Below, piece by piece: positions 45,401 to 55,954 of a DNA stretch of 64,000 nucleotides (position 1 is its first letter; each line of letters begins with the position of its first letter). Made by a program: the position numbers and the translations under genes. The stretch is from the NCBI GenBank assembly GCA_914767715.1, contig OU612073.1:24924001-24988000 (forward strand), given 5' to 3'. Below the pieces are notes generated by a model that was given only the letters and a program-made list of their open reading frames with translations, did not search any database and had not been told where the DNA came from. The DNA is from Membranipora membranacea (lineage: Eukaryota > Bryozoa > Gymnolaemata > Cheilostomatida > Membraniporidae).

Positions 45401-48400
45401 GGTACATTATAAGTTAATTATCGTCACAAGCTTCAGGGGAGGCAACCCTGGTTGACAGTGGGTCTTTGCTCTACTGTCCCACTACAGGAAAATTAACTTA
45501 ATACATGAACTGTTCAATCAATCGATAGGTTATCAGTCTGCAAGGACATTCTAATCAAATCTAATTTTTATTTAGGTATTGAATCATATGCACTGCTGCT
45601 ATATGGTGAAGATAAGTATCATGAAGGAATATTTGAGAGGGACACCGTCTACATGTACAACCTACTTACACACCCTCTCATCAGTAATATACCGTGAGTG
45701 CATATTATCAATTCTGGAAGGCAGTGTTTCAGAGTCAAATTTAACTCTCAGAGTCAATTGAAGTGACAGTCCTACTAGGTCAGGTTTGGTATGATTTTAA
45801 AGATCTTAGGCTGAAAAGTCATTAGGGCATATGAAATAAAACAGCCTGTGCACCTAATTACAGTAAAACTTCTGCAAAGTCTGAAAATTGGGATCATAGT
45901 GGATCATAGTGATTAATTGCCTCCCCCTGACCACTATGATCCACCAAGATCCTTGCTAAAATAATTGAAAAAAAGTTATTTGCTTATTTCAACAATTTTC
46001 ATTTTTTTATTATTTTAATTTGCCCTATGAACTCACAGTATTTGATTTACTCGGGTAATATATCCACCTTTCTCACAGGACTGACCATTTGACTTGCTAA
46101 CTTGTTAATGCAGTCTGTCATTGATTGTAAAGACTTTCTTGGCCAACCGATGTGAACCGGTATCCCATATTAAGTTCTCACCCTCCACTAAAATACTCTC
46201 AATAAAGGTATCCTCACAATATTACAACACAAAACACCAATTAAGCCAATTAACTTCACACATCTTATCATAAGAAAATGATTGAATGGAAAACCTGCTT
46301 ACTCTAATAATTAATTATCATATTTTGGCCAACTGGTCGTTTCTGCTATTCCTGTATGCCTCGTGGTTATACGGCCCTATGGATTTTCATACAATTGAAA
46401 ACCTTGAATGCCTCATTTTTCAGTGATGTTTGTGTTCACTGCAGTTACTGGGTGATGACATATGAATGCACTGGCAAATCAAATCAAGCAAATAACACCT
46501 CGTGGCATCTATTTGCCTTCTTGATTTCAGAGCCGAAAACATAATCAGAAAGCCACTTCATCGGGATGATGAGGATAAACGATCCGATAAAGCAGTTTTA
46601 AATGGAAAACCTGCATCCGGAACTGCAGCTTTAAGGTTCAAGGAGTCTTGTGCTGCCATGTGTAAAAAGATCCACAACACACATCAGCATCCATATGACA
46701 CTCTTAAAAGGAACCACAATGAGTTGCAAGAGGATATTGCAGATCTGGAAAGAAGATGTCAGAGATTTCAGAGTGAAATATGTGCTAACCGAACAGAAGA
46801 GTTATCAGACGCCACTACCTGCAGTCAAACTGATACCAACTACAGACTATCACATCCCTGTAGGCAAAAAGATTCCCACTACAACCTTTTTGTCATGTAC
46901 TCTGGTCATGGAGGAGCAAAAGAATCTTCTTCAAAAAAGGTTCTTCATGGCTCATGGTGCCCTTGCAACAATGATGAAGACTTCATTTCTGTCGAACAAG
47001 TCAAAGAGAATCTTGACATGCTAACAAAATGTGCAGACTGCACAGGATCATGTCTGTACGTTGAATTGTTCTGGATTATTTGTAAACCGGAACCAAGAGA
47101 CTTTATTTCTATTTATTTCACTGGTGTATACACTTAATTAAAGAGCTGGTGAATCTTGCTTAGTTTGCCCTGCCACCGTCCCATTTGTCTTGTTCATTCT
47201 TCACATTGGTCTTGCACTGCCCATTGGAAATTACACAAGGTCAGCAATATTAAATAAGTTTGAGATTGAGATCCTAGTAAATTTTTTCAGGATATCAAAG
47301 TTTTCTTGGCAGAGAGCTTTGAACTGGCAGATGAACAGCCTAATTAGAAAAACGGGACCATTATGAGGATTCCTGTGAAATGTGAATCTCTACCTGTCTA
47401 TGATCATTTGTTCTTCGTTTGATCTAACTGAATGGCTATAATCATGTGCTGGCCATGATTTGTTTGGACAAAGACACAGTTTCAAGATTCAAGTCCTTGA
47501 GCGACGTAGGCAGTGGCGCTGTTAACAGCAGTTAGGGATAAGACCCAGGAATCAAATTCTTGTGAATTAAGTTGGAAAGTAATGTATTTAGTAATGACTG
47601 CAAGATTTCCAGCTGTGATCAGATCCAAACCATTATATTATTATGTTCCTATTTTTCCAGGCAAGTTTACCAAGTTTATAACCACTGTTACCCTGCACAA
47701 GCAAGCATGCTGCCTAGTTTTGGAGAACTGCAAGACCAGCCAGATAATAAAGTTGTTAAAGGAGGAGACGGAGAAAAAGTCCATAAAAAAGTGACCGAGA
47801 AGGAAAGATCATCAGAGCATAGCATTACAGAAATAGCCCATGTACTAGGTTCTTTCTTCAGGAGCAATTTCTGTTCAACATCTAATGGGAAAAGTTGTGA
47901 TAACTGCAAGCGCCTCGAGCAACGGAGAAACAAGAAATGTGATGGAATTTACCATGATGCCGAATGCTTGTATACATGGATGTGCAGTGACCTTATGGAG
48001 CAGCATGGATATAAAACTGAAAACATTGATGTAATCAAAGGAAAGGCAAAGTCATTCTTGTGTTTTTACCATTCTAATGGCCTGCGACTCAGGGCCTATC
48101 CTGTAGAGATCGGTGAGTGGTTCTGATACACTTGAATTTGGTAAGAATAAGGTTATCTTGGGTACTCTAAGTAGCCGTACCATCAAATACACACATGAGT
48201 TACTGTTACCCTTGACTAAATAAAGTCCTGCACGAGCCAGAGACTTTTTGAATAAAAATTCAAGACGTTCATAAGACAACAGAAGTATGGTGGATAAATC
48301 AGCAGCAGAAGTTTCAAAGCATTTGGAAATTTTGTAATAGAAATATTATTGAGAATCAATTTTGATTTTTAGTATCTACGGGCATAGTCAAACCTGTGGA

Positions 48401-50012
48401 GATACCGTTTCACTGTGATTTGGTTACCCGGGAGTATGTGGAGAAAATGATAGGTGACGGGAGGCCAGACACTATTTGTGAGTTGCCAAAGACATGACAT
48501 TTAGTGTGCTGACGATTGGCCACACAAATATGTAGCTTATGATGAAGAATCATAATTCACAATGTTAGGTGACCTCTTGACAGGAATCAGTTAAACCTCA
48601 AATTGTGAAGACCAAAAGATCAATAGTGTTGGATTATTGTACATAAGAGTGGATTGTGCTATCTCTGTTCACAGAACCAAAGCAGGTGTCATGGGGAAGG
48701 GGAGGGGGTTTCAGAATCAACAGTTAATTTGAGCAATGAGCCTCTTTTGAGTGGTTACCTTCCTTCTTTTGTTGTATTTGTCACAGAACCCACTTGTCTT
48801 TACAGTTCTATTGAAGCCATCTGACAGCGATTCTGCGTTGCTCTACCCTGTTTGGGACTCCGAACTTTACCATTTGTTGGCCATGCCCTCTGACAGGGAG
48901 TTCGAGGTTAAGGATTGCCAACCACATCTGATGTATCATGATGCCAAACAAAGAAAATTACATGTATGTAGGTCATAAGAAAAAAATGTCTTAGAAAACC
49001 ATCGGTTTAACTTCTCAGTAGTGTCTTTGAGACTAAATACTGTTGCGTTATGTTGTCAGTTAGACCAATATTTGCTGAAGCAATAATAGGACAACTAGCT
49101 TCCGAAAGCAGCTACATCAGGGGCAATATCCACGGGCTTATTGCCCACAATGGCTTGTAAAAATGTATAATGTAAAAATAACATTATTGTGCTGTATGCT
49201 GTTGTGTACTAGTGCTGTATGCTGTTGTGTACTAGTCTGACATCAGAAGCTTGATAATGTTAAGATGGACTACTCTACCCCTATGTTTTAATATATTGTT
49301 TGGCACTTTATAGGTAAAGCTGGTCTTACATGATGAAGATGATGGTTTTCTGGGAGAAACTATGATACCACTTAGTCTTGATCCTAGTTCTGTACTCATC
49401 ATGGAAATGGTAGTGATACTACATTATCATAGTGTCCATCTATATTATACAGACAAGCGGAATATATTATATGTAATGAAATCACATTAAACAATTGGGA
49501 CATGGGGACATCTTCAATATCCCTATCTCCATGCACCACCATAGCAAATTTTCACAGAAGGTTGACTGACCTGGCAAATATCAACATGTGAGACATGTTT
49601 TTGATACAAAATGTCAGCTTGCTATCATTGATTGGATCATTGAGACACATATACACCAGTCTAAAACTCACTCATTCTTTTGATAGATTCATGCAGTGAG
49701 ACGTCTGTCACAATTTGTTATACAAATAATATATCAGTTTACAGCAGTTGTAACCTTCATTCTTTCCAGATTGATATATCAAAATCTAAGAAGGATGCCG
49801 AAAATACTCAGCTGTGCAATATTTTTGTCATGGTTTTCCACCATGTATACAGATATAGGAACCAGCTCTTGAAAACAGAAAACTGTGTCTCTGACCTCAC
49901 TGATAATAATAGGAGTAATCAAGCAGCAGATTCAGAAGAGAATCAGCAGTTCACCAGTGGGTACCTTTCTCAATATATTATGTCTTATGTCTCTCAATCT
50001 GATATTGATTGA
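36451..50012 (+). CDS. Uncharacterised 960-aa protein with Cys/His cluster and caspase-like core, 15 exons
   Basis: Not recognised as a named protein. Coding exons: 36451-36639, 37963-38120, 38277-38460, 38904-39009, 39334-39510, 40308-40444, 40650-40743, 41949-42089, 45576-45693, 46531-47055, 47661-48112, 48373-48477, 48806-48963, 49314-49409, 49770-50012. Every border is AG/GT, all 14 junction phases match, and the total is exactly 961 codons with the stop. The N-terminus (1-63) is charged and helical. Residues 318-389 hold CxxC (340, 343), CxxxC (365, 369), CxxC (373, 376) and CxxH (385, 388), suggesting zinc binding. Residues about 495-620 read like a caspase/metacaspase p20: an acidic helix, NLFVMYSGHGG (His 561), ISVEQVKENLDML, then QVYQVYNHCYPAQA (Cys 619). 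A second Cys-rich stretch follows at about 680-720. The last exon is uncertain (see 50591-50776). Protease activity is inferred, not shown. Confidence 0.75.
41241..41328. repeat. (ACATAT/ACACAT)n low-complexity run
   Basis: Imperfect alternation of ATATACAC and ATACAAAT words in intron 7 of the caspase-like gene. Confidence 0.85.
42436..44489 (-). mobile_element. LINE with open 636-codon reverse-transcriptase frame, inside intron 8 of the caspase-like gene
   Basis: The minus-strand frame 44489-42579 is uninterrupted. It starts in the linker between endonuclease and RT (VYHHKPWINSKIKQLL, residues 69-84), then shows GPDEISGRVLK (199-209), YRPIALTS (256-263), NQFAYRS (285-291), FIDFSSAF (322-329), GSPQGC (380-385) and catalytic YADD (411-414), followed by the KYKYIGTILT region. 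The apurinic endonuclease domain is missing, so the copy is 5'-truncated. The 3' side ends in an AT-rich UTR with ATACATAC repeats at about 42440-42470. The type is the same broad CR1/L2-like group as the copy at 0.4-1.6 kb. It is antisense to the host gene and makes intron 8 3.5 kb long. Confidence 0.92.
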
Positions 50013-50590
50013 AAATCATGATTACATGAGATTATATGGATGGTATTTGTCTCTGGTAATAACGCAATAATATGGGGACAATTATTTGACAGGTAAAGGC
50101 GAAATCAGCAGCAGCAATGTTAAATTTAGAGACAACAAAAATACATTTACTGTACATTAAACCTGAAGCTATGTCTGTGTGCTGATGTGGCAACAAGGAA
50201 TAAGTGAACCATCTGGCATTGCTTGCAGGATGACTACTAGGAAACCAAACCTTCCTGGTTCTAAACATTGTGATGTTAAGCTTCCCTCAGCTTCGACTAG
50301 ATTAAGCTGATACTGGTTACTGGGGGGGGGGGGGGGGTGTGCTGGTAACCTGAGGACTTAACTGGAGTTGGATTGTAACCTGACGGGGGTCGCAGGGTTT
50401 TTGTTGTAATTTTGTCTTCTGATGCATCCCGTACCTTACTTCTACCACTATCGCTAACTTAATCATTGAGGATGTCCTGAGGCACCCTGCAACCGATTAT
50501 TTCACATGCCAAAATATTTTTGTGCAATTTGCACCTGCTGTCTTTGCTGCAAGGCCAGCCTTGGTATCAATTTTGTTTTGATTTTAGCTG
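50013..50590. other. 3' flank of the caspase-like gene
   Basis: Contains a poly(G) run at about 50322-50337. No canonical AATAAA was found soon after the stop at 50012, which leaves room for a longer transcript reaching the next exon. Confidence 0.4.
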
Positions 50591-50776
50591 TGATGATGTT
50601 TGAGAGCTTTGCTGGGTTGATGATTGATACTCCAGTCTGTGCATCAATATCTCTCAATCAAGATGATACTGAGGAAAAGTTTCGCCTTCTGGCCGAGAAT
50701 GCAGATCGCTACTTCCTAAAAGAACATGCAAGACCATTTGATGTGAAATATGATAAATCCATAACAACCCTTAGGT
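50591..50776 (+). CDS. Possible coding exon of unknown gene or alternative 3' exon
   Basis: After the acceptor TTGATTTTAG (AG at 50587-50588) a frame runs to a good donor (TTAG|GTAAAT). It encodes about 61 residues including FESFAGLMIDTPVCAS and LLAENADRYFLKEHARPF, with protein-like composition. A following acceptor at about 50928 (TTTTTCAG) would end the frame within about 18 codons. It needs an upstream exon ending in phase 1. An internal donor in the last exon of the caspase-like gene (A|GTAATC at about 49913) would supply this, replacing the last 34 residues. It could equally belong to another gene. I do not recognise the sequence. Confidence 0.35.
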
Positions 50777-53690
50777 AAATTCATATAGCTAATTATTTTC
50801 ACCATTGGCCCATAATTTTCCTAATGTTACATGTGAGTATCAATATTTCAGGTACAGTATGCAAGTGAATGACAATGATTTAGATGCCATTATAAAACTA
50901 TGAAAATAACTAAACTGTATGTTTTTCAGTATCAAATGGAAAACGGACTCATGGAAACATCAGGACCTATCAAAATGATGTTAAAGCAGTCACATGACAC
51001 AGTCTACTAATATTCACCCAGGTAATCTACTGAACACATAGCCTCAGTCTCTATACCCTCTGTCGATACTGTATAACTCTCCCTTCTTAAGTAGTTGATT
51101 GTGTAACAAGGGAGATTACACCACATCTTTAGAATTTGTATACTTATAAACCAAAACAGCTGTGCATCGGCAACTGATCTGTAACCAGCCACTTATGTAA
51201 TGCTCATCTCATCAACCATCTTACTCAGGCATATATTTCAGTTAAATCTGCCCCCTGCATTGATGTTAGGATAATTGATAGCCCATACTTACTGATTAGA
51301 TGTTGTTTTCATGACAAATCCTGTTGACACTGAGTCATTTTTCATTACACGTAGTTGTCTCGCTATCAGATAACTATTTTCTAAAAGGGCATTTTCTTAT
51401 ATTTATTCACATCATTTATAATATTCAAAAGGTACGAAGTTTGAATTGATTTTCCTATTACATCAAATAATCAAGTGAAATTTATATGAACTTCTCAATG
51501 TTTTCTTTTGCATTAATGTATTTGCTCCGTTTTTAAACATCAATGCATATGCAGACGATACAATACAAAACTCCCTAAAGTCACAATTCACATTAATTGT
51601 TGTGTAATGCCTCGTCCAACATTTTTTCATAGCTGGTTATGCTTCCAGGAAGGTGTAACAAATCAGAAATTTTAGGAGATGCCATTAACGATACATTGTC
51701 ATAAATAATTACTTTGTCGATAAAACTGTATAAAAAAAGGCTATTGCCTTGTTACAACAATGTAGTTCTTGTTTGAGCAGAAGGGCTTACTTGAATTTCT
51801 ACCATCATTTTCTGTCCTGTCAATTCATTTTACGGTATACATATCTACTATACTATAATGATACAACTACAACTTACATCGCAGACGTAATATATCTGTT
51901 GCATAAAAACAAGCCTTTAGCCAGCGAGACAACAAACAGAATGGGTTTTCCATGATGGATATGACATGGTGCTATATGCAAGCCACTGTATCTCACAACT
52001 TGGACCAATGAGTCAACACTAGATATTGGATACTGACAAGTCGAAAGCTCTTACTTTACAGGGCAATAATTATGAATCATTACAATCATTCAATATGTTG
52101 TACTTGAATTATTTACATCATGGTTCGAAAAAGAAAATTTAAATTTAATGCAAGATACTCGTTTTGGCCTTAGCAACAAGACATTCTACCCAGAAATTAC
52201 TACGCCTCAAATTCATTTATTAACAAATTGCATTTGATTACACATCATGATCAGAAGAAAATTTAATACAACATGTTTGCTTTTCTTTGAACAGCATGAC
52301 ATTTAAGACCAAAAATATACTAAACCTAATATTTCTTTTATGCTCGAGGAAATATTTGCAGTAATTATGTCATTGAATGGTGACCTGCTCAGCGAGCATA
52401 TATTAGGGTTTGCAGCTATATGTGAGCCATTGCATCATACAGCAAGAAGTAGGGAGTGAACACAAGATATCAACTACTGACAATAAAAACCGCGAACAGT
52501 GCAGTGCAGGAATCATGAATCATTCACTAGCACACAGAAGAATAAATTTGCATTGAATGTAGATACACCATGATCCAGACAAGAAAATTTAATAGGAAAA
52601 CTTGACACAAGTTCATTTTAATTAATATTATTGCATTTGAATACGCATCATGGTATGGATAGACAGCTTTCAAAAACCATGCATATTAGTTCCGACGACA
52701 CATCTCTCTGCTAGCAATTTATGAGCCATTACTCACCATATATATGTGCATCACCCTTGAGGACAAACAACCAATTTTAATCTATATTTAACTCATATAT
52801 ATATATATTATGAAGTTTATTGCAATTTGCCAACTTTAGCAAAATATAAAGTACTGGATAGGAGGGGGTGGGGGTAGTCGCCCACTGAAATAAGAATATA
52901 TATATATATAAAAGGTATACGGGTATAGGGTGCATAAGCTGGCTTGCTGGTGCTGCAGAAGGGCAAATCAGCAATTTAGGCGCTTATTACTAAGATGACC
53001 ATGACCCGGACATATGATATTATTTCCAGTACATTCAAAGGAGATCAAAAAAGCAGAGGTAATCATCAAAGGCAATCAACGAGTTTAACAGCATTCAAGG
53101 ACAATCAACACTGCCAAAGCTTACTCAGCCAGCAAGACCAAAAATATTCATTGAATGAAGTTAGTGTGAGCATTTACATCTATTTGATGTTTGGCACTCA
53201 TCCATTTACCTATAAAACCCAGCATCACTTAGTGTAATAGGTCTTTAAGTATAATGGTTTAGATCAGTTTTATCAAAGTATTAAAAATTTGAGATTGATG
53301 TTTAATATCTGGAGGGATCAAAGAGAGTGAGAGTTGTGAATACTGTTCAATTTTATTTTATAATATTTTTGTTATTGGAAATGACGCTATGGATTAATCA
53401 TTGTGATCTGTAGTGTACAGATAGAAGCATACGCTGTGTATAGGTTCGAGTCAGGTCAGTAGGTCTGTTGGCTACAAGAAATAACAAGAATATGCGTGTC
53501 AAACCAGTAATTATTTTTGGAGCCATCATGTGAATAAGATCTTCCCTCAAAGTATTAATATTTTGATAGCGTTAAACATATATAGGCTGAATATTCAAAT
53601 CAGAGTTTCTATTGGACGCTGCATGCAAATCTTTACAAATGATATTTGCAAACTTTGCGGGACTATCGTTCTGATAGTTATCCAAACTTG
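50777..53690. other. Intergenic, nothing recognised
   Basis: 2.9 kb of AT-rich sequence with AT dinucleotide runs (about 52797-52808 and 52897-52910). Open frames such as 52995-53237 show no family pattern and poor composition. Several short words recur between 52.1 and 52.7 kb (AAGAAAATTTAATA, TTGCATTTGAATACGCATCATG), suggesting an old degenerate local duplication. Confidence 0.4.
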
Positions 53691-53692
53691 AC

Positions 53693-53698
53693 TTTATT
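53693..53698 (-). terminator. Poly(A) signal of the WAP-domain gene
   Basis: AATAAA on the minus strand, about 95 nt after the stop codon at 53792. Confidence 0.6.
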
Positions 53699-53791
53699 TA
53701 TGATAATTGAAAATGGATAACCACTTAACTCACTCGACTTGTATGCCTTATCACTAGTTTCCAGCTTTCATTAAGTCAAAATACACACCTA

Positions 53792-54765
53792 TTAAGGGGC
53801 CTGGCAGTCATTGTATCCGCAGTGCATGTTTTTGCAGCACTTGTTGGCACCATCACACTCAGAGTCAAATTGGCATCCTACGTAATCTGCTAAACATCCG
53901 TGATTATAAGGGTTGAGTGGGCATTTACCTGGAATAGAAATAAAAATATTATCATATATTATATATATATTATATATATATAAACACATTTATATGTGTG
54001 AGCAGATTCATAATGTTGTGTGTACAGAAGAAAATATAGTGCTATTTCACTGTCTAATTAAATAGTGTAGTTAATTAACCAATATAAGAAATAAAAGTAT
54101 TGTTTTTTTTTAATTTTAAAGCAGTATTATATGCAGACATTGTTGAACTAACCGGGTTTTGGGGTAGTCACTATTCCTTGTTTGCACCTCAGAGTAGGAG
54201 TAGCATATGGGCAGCATTTCTCATCACCAGCACAGTCTGAGTCATACTTACATAGCGGATCTGAGTCCTCGATCTCAAACCAGAAGGGGTAGTCAGGGCA
54301 AGCCAGATCCTATAATCAGAATAAATTTACATTGTGAGCAACGCCAACGTTAAGAAGTGACAGCTGATAGAAGTCGCAAGGCGAAATGGATGGACGTTCC
54401 TATCTCAGTCAGCACTGGTTATACAGGTAATAACAGCAAGCATTGATTGGCCAAATTTTTCTTTGTTTCAAAGGACAGAACAAAAACTACATCACTTGGG
54501 TCAAGTGCAACTGAGTTTGGACTGGACTTTTTTGAGTTATAGTTAGCCTTGCCATACATTTCTCCTGCCTGCTGTTTGGTTATCAAATATTTATATATTA
54601 CATTTGGGTTTCCAATAGATCTTCAAAATTTCCTAGCTTTGCTGGAAAAATGGTCAGGCATTTAAATTTTAATAAACTCACATTCCGTTTCGCCATAGGG
54701 CTCCTTGCCTCTGTGATCATCAGAGCACAGGCTAGCAGTGTCAGACTTGTTATCAGAATATTCAT
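53792..54765 (-). CDS. Small secreted protein with two WAP-like four-disulfide domains, 3 coding exons, 125 aa
   Basis: Coding exons on the minus strand: 54765-54682, 54309-54153, 53928-53792, with AG/GT borders and agreeing phases (378 nt). Residues 1-20 form a signal peptide (MNILITSLTLLACALMITEA), so the product is probably secreted. Exon 2 (29-80) carries six cysteines (32, 48, 54, 60, 61, 70) with the WAP signature SDCAGDEKCC. Exon 3 (82-125) has eight cysteines (83, 92, 99, 105, 111, 112, 117, 122) around SECDGANKCC. One domain per exon suggests exon duplication. WAP proteins are often protease inhibitors or antimicrobial or matrix proteins; which applies here is unknown. The first domain lacks two of the usual eight cysteines. 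The ATG lies one base inside its exon, so the leader is spliced (donor at 55152/55151), with a TATA box just upstream. Confidence 0.87.
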
Positions 54766-55151
54766 GCTGCAACAAAAGCGATAACACCAATAAGGACAGT
54801 TAAACTTTCATGTCTATATAAAAAAATAAATCAAAAGGCATTGTTACAAAAGTTACATGTGGTTAGGCCAGTCAATCGTCAGCATATTTACACCTCAATC
54901 ATTATAGTCGTCAAATGAATGGTTTGTCTTGAAATGAATGCAGACTGTTGTTAAAATCTTGTATTCCCGCTTTCACTCATACATTTTATATGCTGAGGGA
55001 GGTTCTCTAACTCTTCATATGTTAAAACACTCAGCATCATAGATATAAGAGGTATAATCTGTAACACATTTTATTCATCTGAAAAACATCACATATCTAA
55101 ACTCTAACAGTTCCATGCAAATTTTTAATTTATCAATTTGAAAATACTAAC

Positions 55152-55195
55152 CTGAGTGTTTCGTCTTGAACAATGTCTTCTTTTATATTTATAGC
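55152..55195 (-). promoter_or_regulatory. TATA box and leader exon end of the WAP-domain gene
   Basis: On the minus strand a TATAAATATAAAAG motif (about 55181-55194) is followed about 30 nt later by CACTCAG|GTTAGT, a 5' splice site (exon end 55152). The paired acceptor GTTGCAG lies immediately before the C-ATG at 54765. This gives a very short leader and a 385-nt intron. It is inferred from motif spacing only. Confidence 0.5.
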
Positions 55196-55507
55196 TATCA
55201 GTATGGAACACCAGTGATTTATTAGCCATAATGAGGGCCTTTTATACCCATGTCTGAAAATTGGTGATTAACCATGCAGAGACGATTCATTCAAACACAC
55301 AAATGAATTATCCTGGTAGTTTAAATTTATTAAAACAAATAGATTTTGATATCCGCAGAATGAACAGTAGCATATTGAAATAATATTACGTCGCTTTGAT
55401 TTTTTTCGGTGCTTCACGCCAAATTTGCCAAAATTAGAAGCAATCTAGTTGTCATAAGCATGGCTTGTGCATCTTGGCAGTAATTCAATTTTCAATTTGA
55501 AAGAGTT
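55196..55507. other. Upstream flank of the WAP gene, nothing recognised
   Basis: AT-rich; no motif was identified beyond the adjacent TATA box. Confidence 0.4.
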
Positions 55508-55580
55508 ATCAATTACAGTAAGTCTTGAGGCCAAAAGAAAGATAGTCTTCCTTTTGGCCACAAAACTTACTGTAATTGAT
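55508..55580. ncRNA. Candidate microRNA-like hairpin (or tiny palindromic element)
   Basis: The 30-nt left arm (55508-55537, starting ATCAATTACAGTAAGT) pairs with the right arm (55551-55580, ending ACTTACTGTAATTGAT) at 28 of 30 positions, around a 13-nt loop. The two mismatches lie at arm positions 17 and 21. Length (73 nt), arm length and small loop fit an animal pre-miRNA. The strand of transcription is not known because both strands fold well. An inverted-repeat micro-element is the main alternative. Confidence 0.4.
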
Positions 55581-55954
55581 ATTGTTGATCCCTAATCCCA
55601 ATTTTACTATTAAAATCTCCTTCGATGAAGGAGAGCCACAAAAAATCATTTTTGAGTCATTAGATTATAATTATACTCGGTATGCATATAGAAATATTGT
55701 AATATCCGCTATATTAATAAAAGAATGTCAAGATATTGAAATGACATGACATGTGATAATCTATTGAGAATTAATTTACAAACTCATCTATTCAGACAAT
55801 CTCACTCATAACTAAATTATCAGCAGTTGCAAGTCCAGTTGAGGATGTGCTAATTATATTTTTTGGTCTGATATGTGCCATGAAAGCTTGGAATCAAAAA
55901 GGAAGCAAGAAGGTACATCGATATAACCCGTTATTTTATATATTATGAACATAC
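55581..55954. other. Nothing recognised
   Basis: AT-rich sequence without coding or repeat signals, up to the start of the duplicated tRNA-like block. Confidence 0.4.

Noticed and set aside
46650-47024. Alternative 124-codon frame overlapping the histidine exon of the caspase-like gene
   Set aside because: The overlapping frame carries YSGHGG and fits the phases on both sides; this one does neither.
49687-49870. Hydrophobic alternative reading of the last exon of the caspase-like gene (starting IHAVRRLSQFVIQ)
   Set aside because: It would need an acceptor at 49686 and gives a membrane-like tail unlike the rest; the acceptor at 49769 has a better pyrimidine tract (TTCATTCTTTCCAG) and continues a soluble composition. 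Transcript data could reverse this choice.
52995-53237. 80-codon frame upstream of the WAP gene
   Set aside because: No family pattern or splice context; ordinary composition for random AT-rich DNA.
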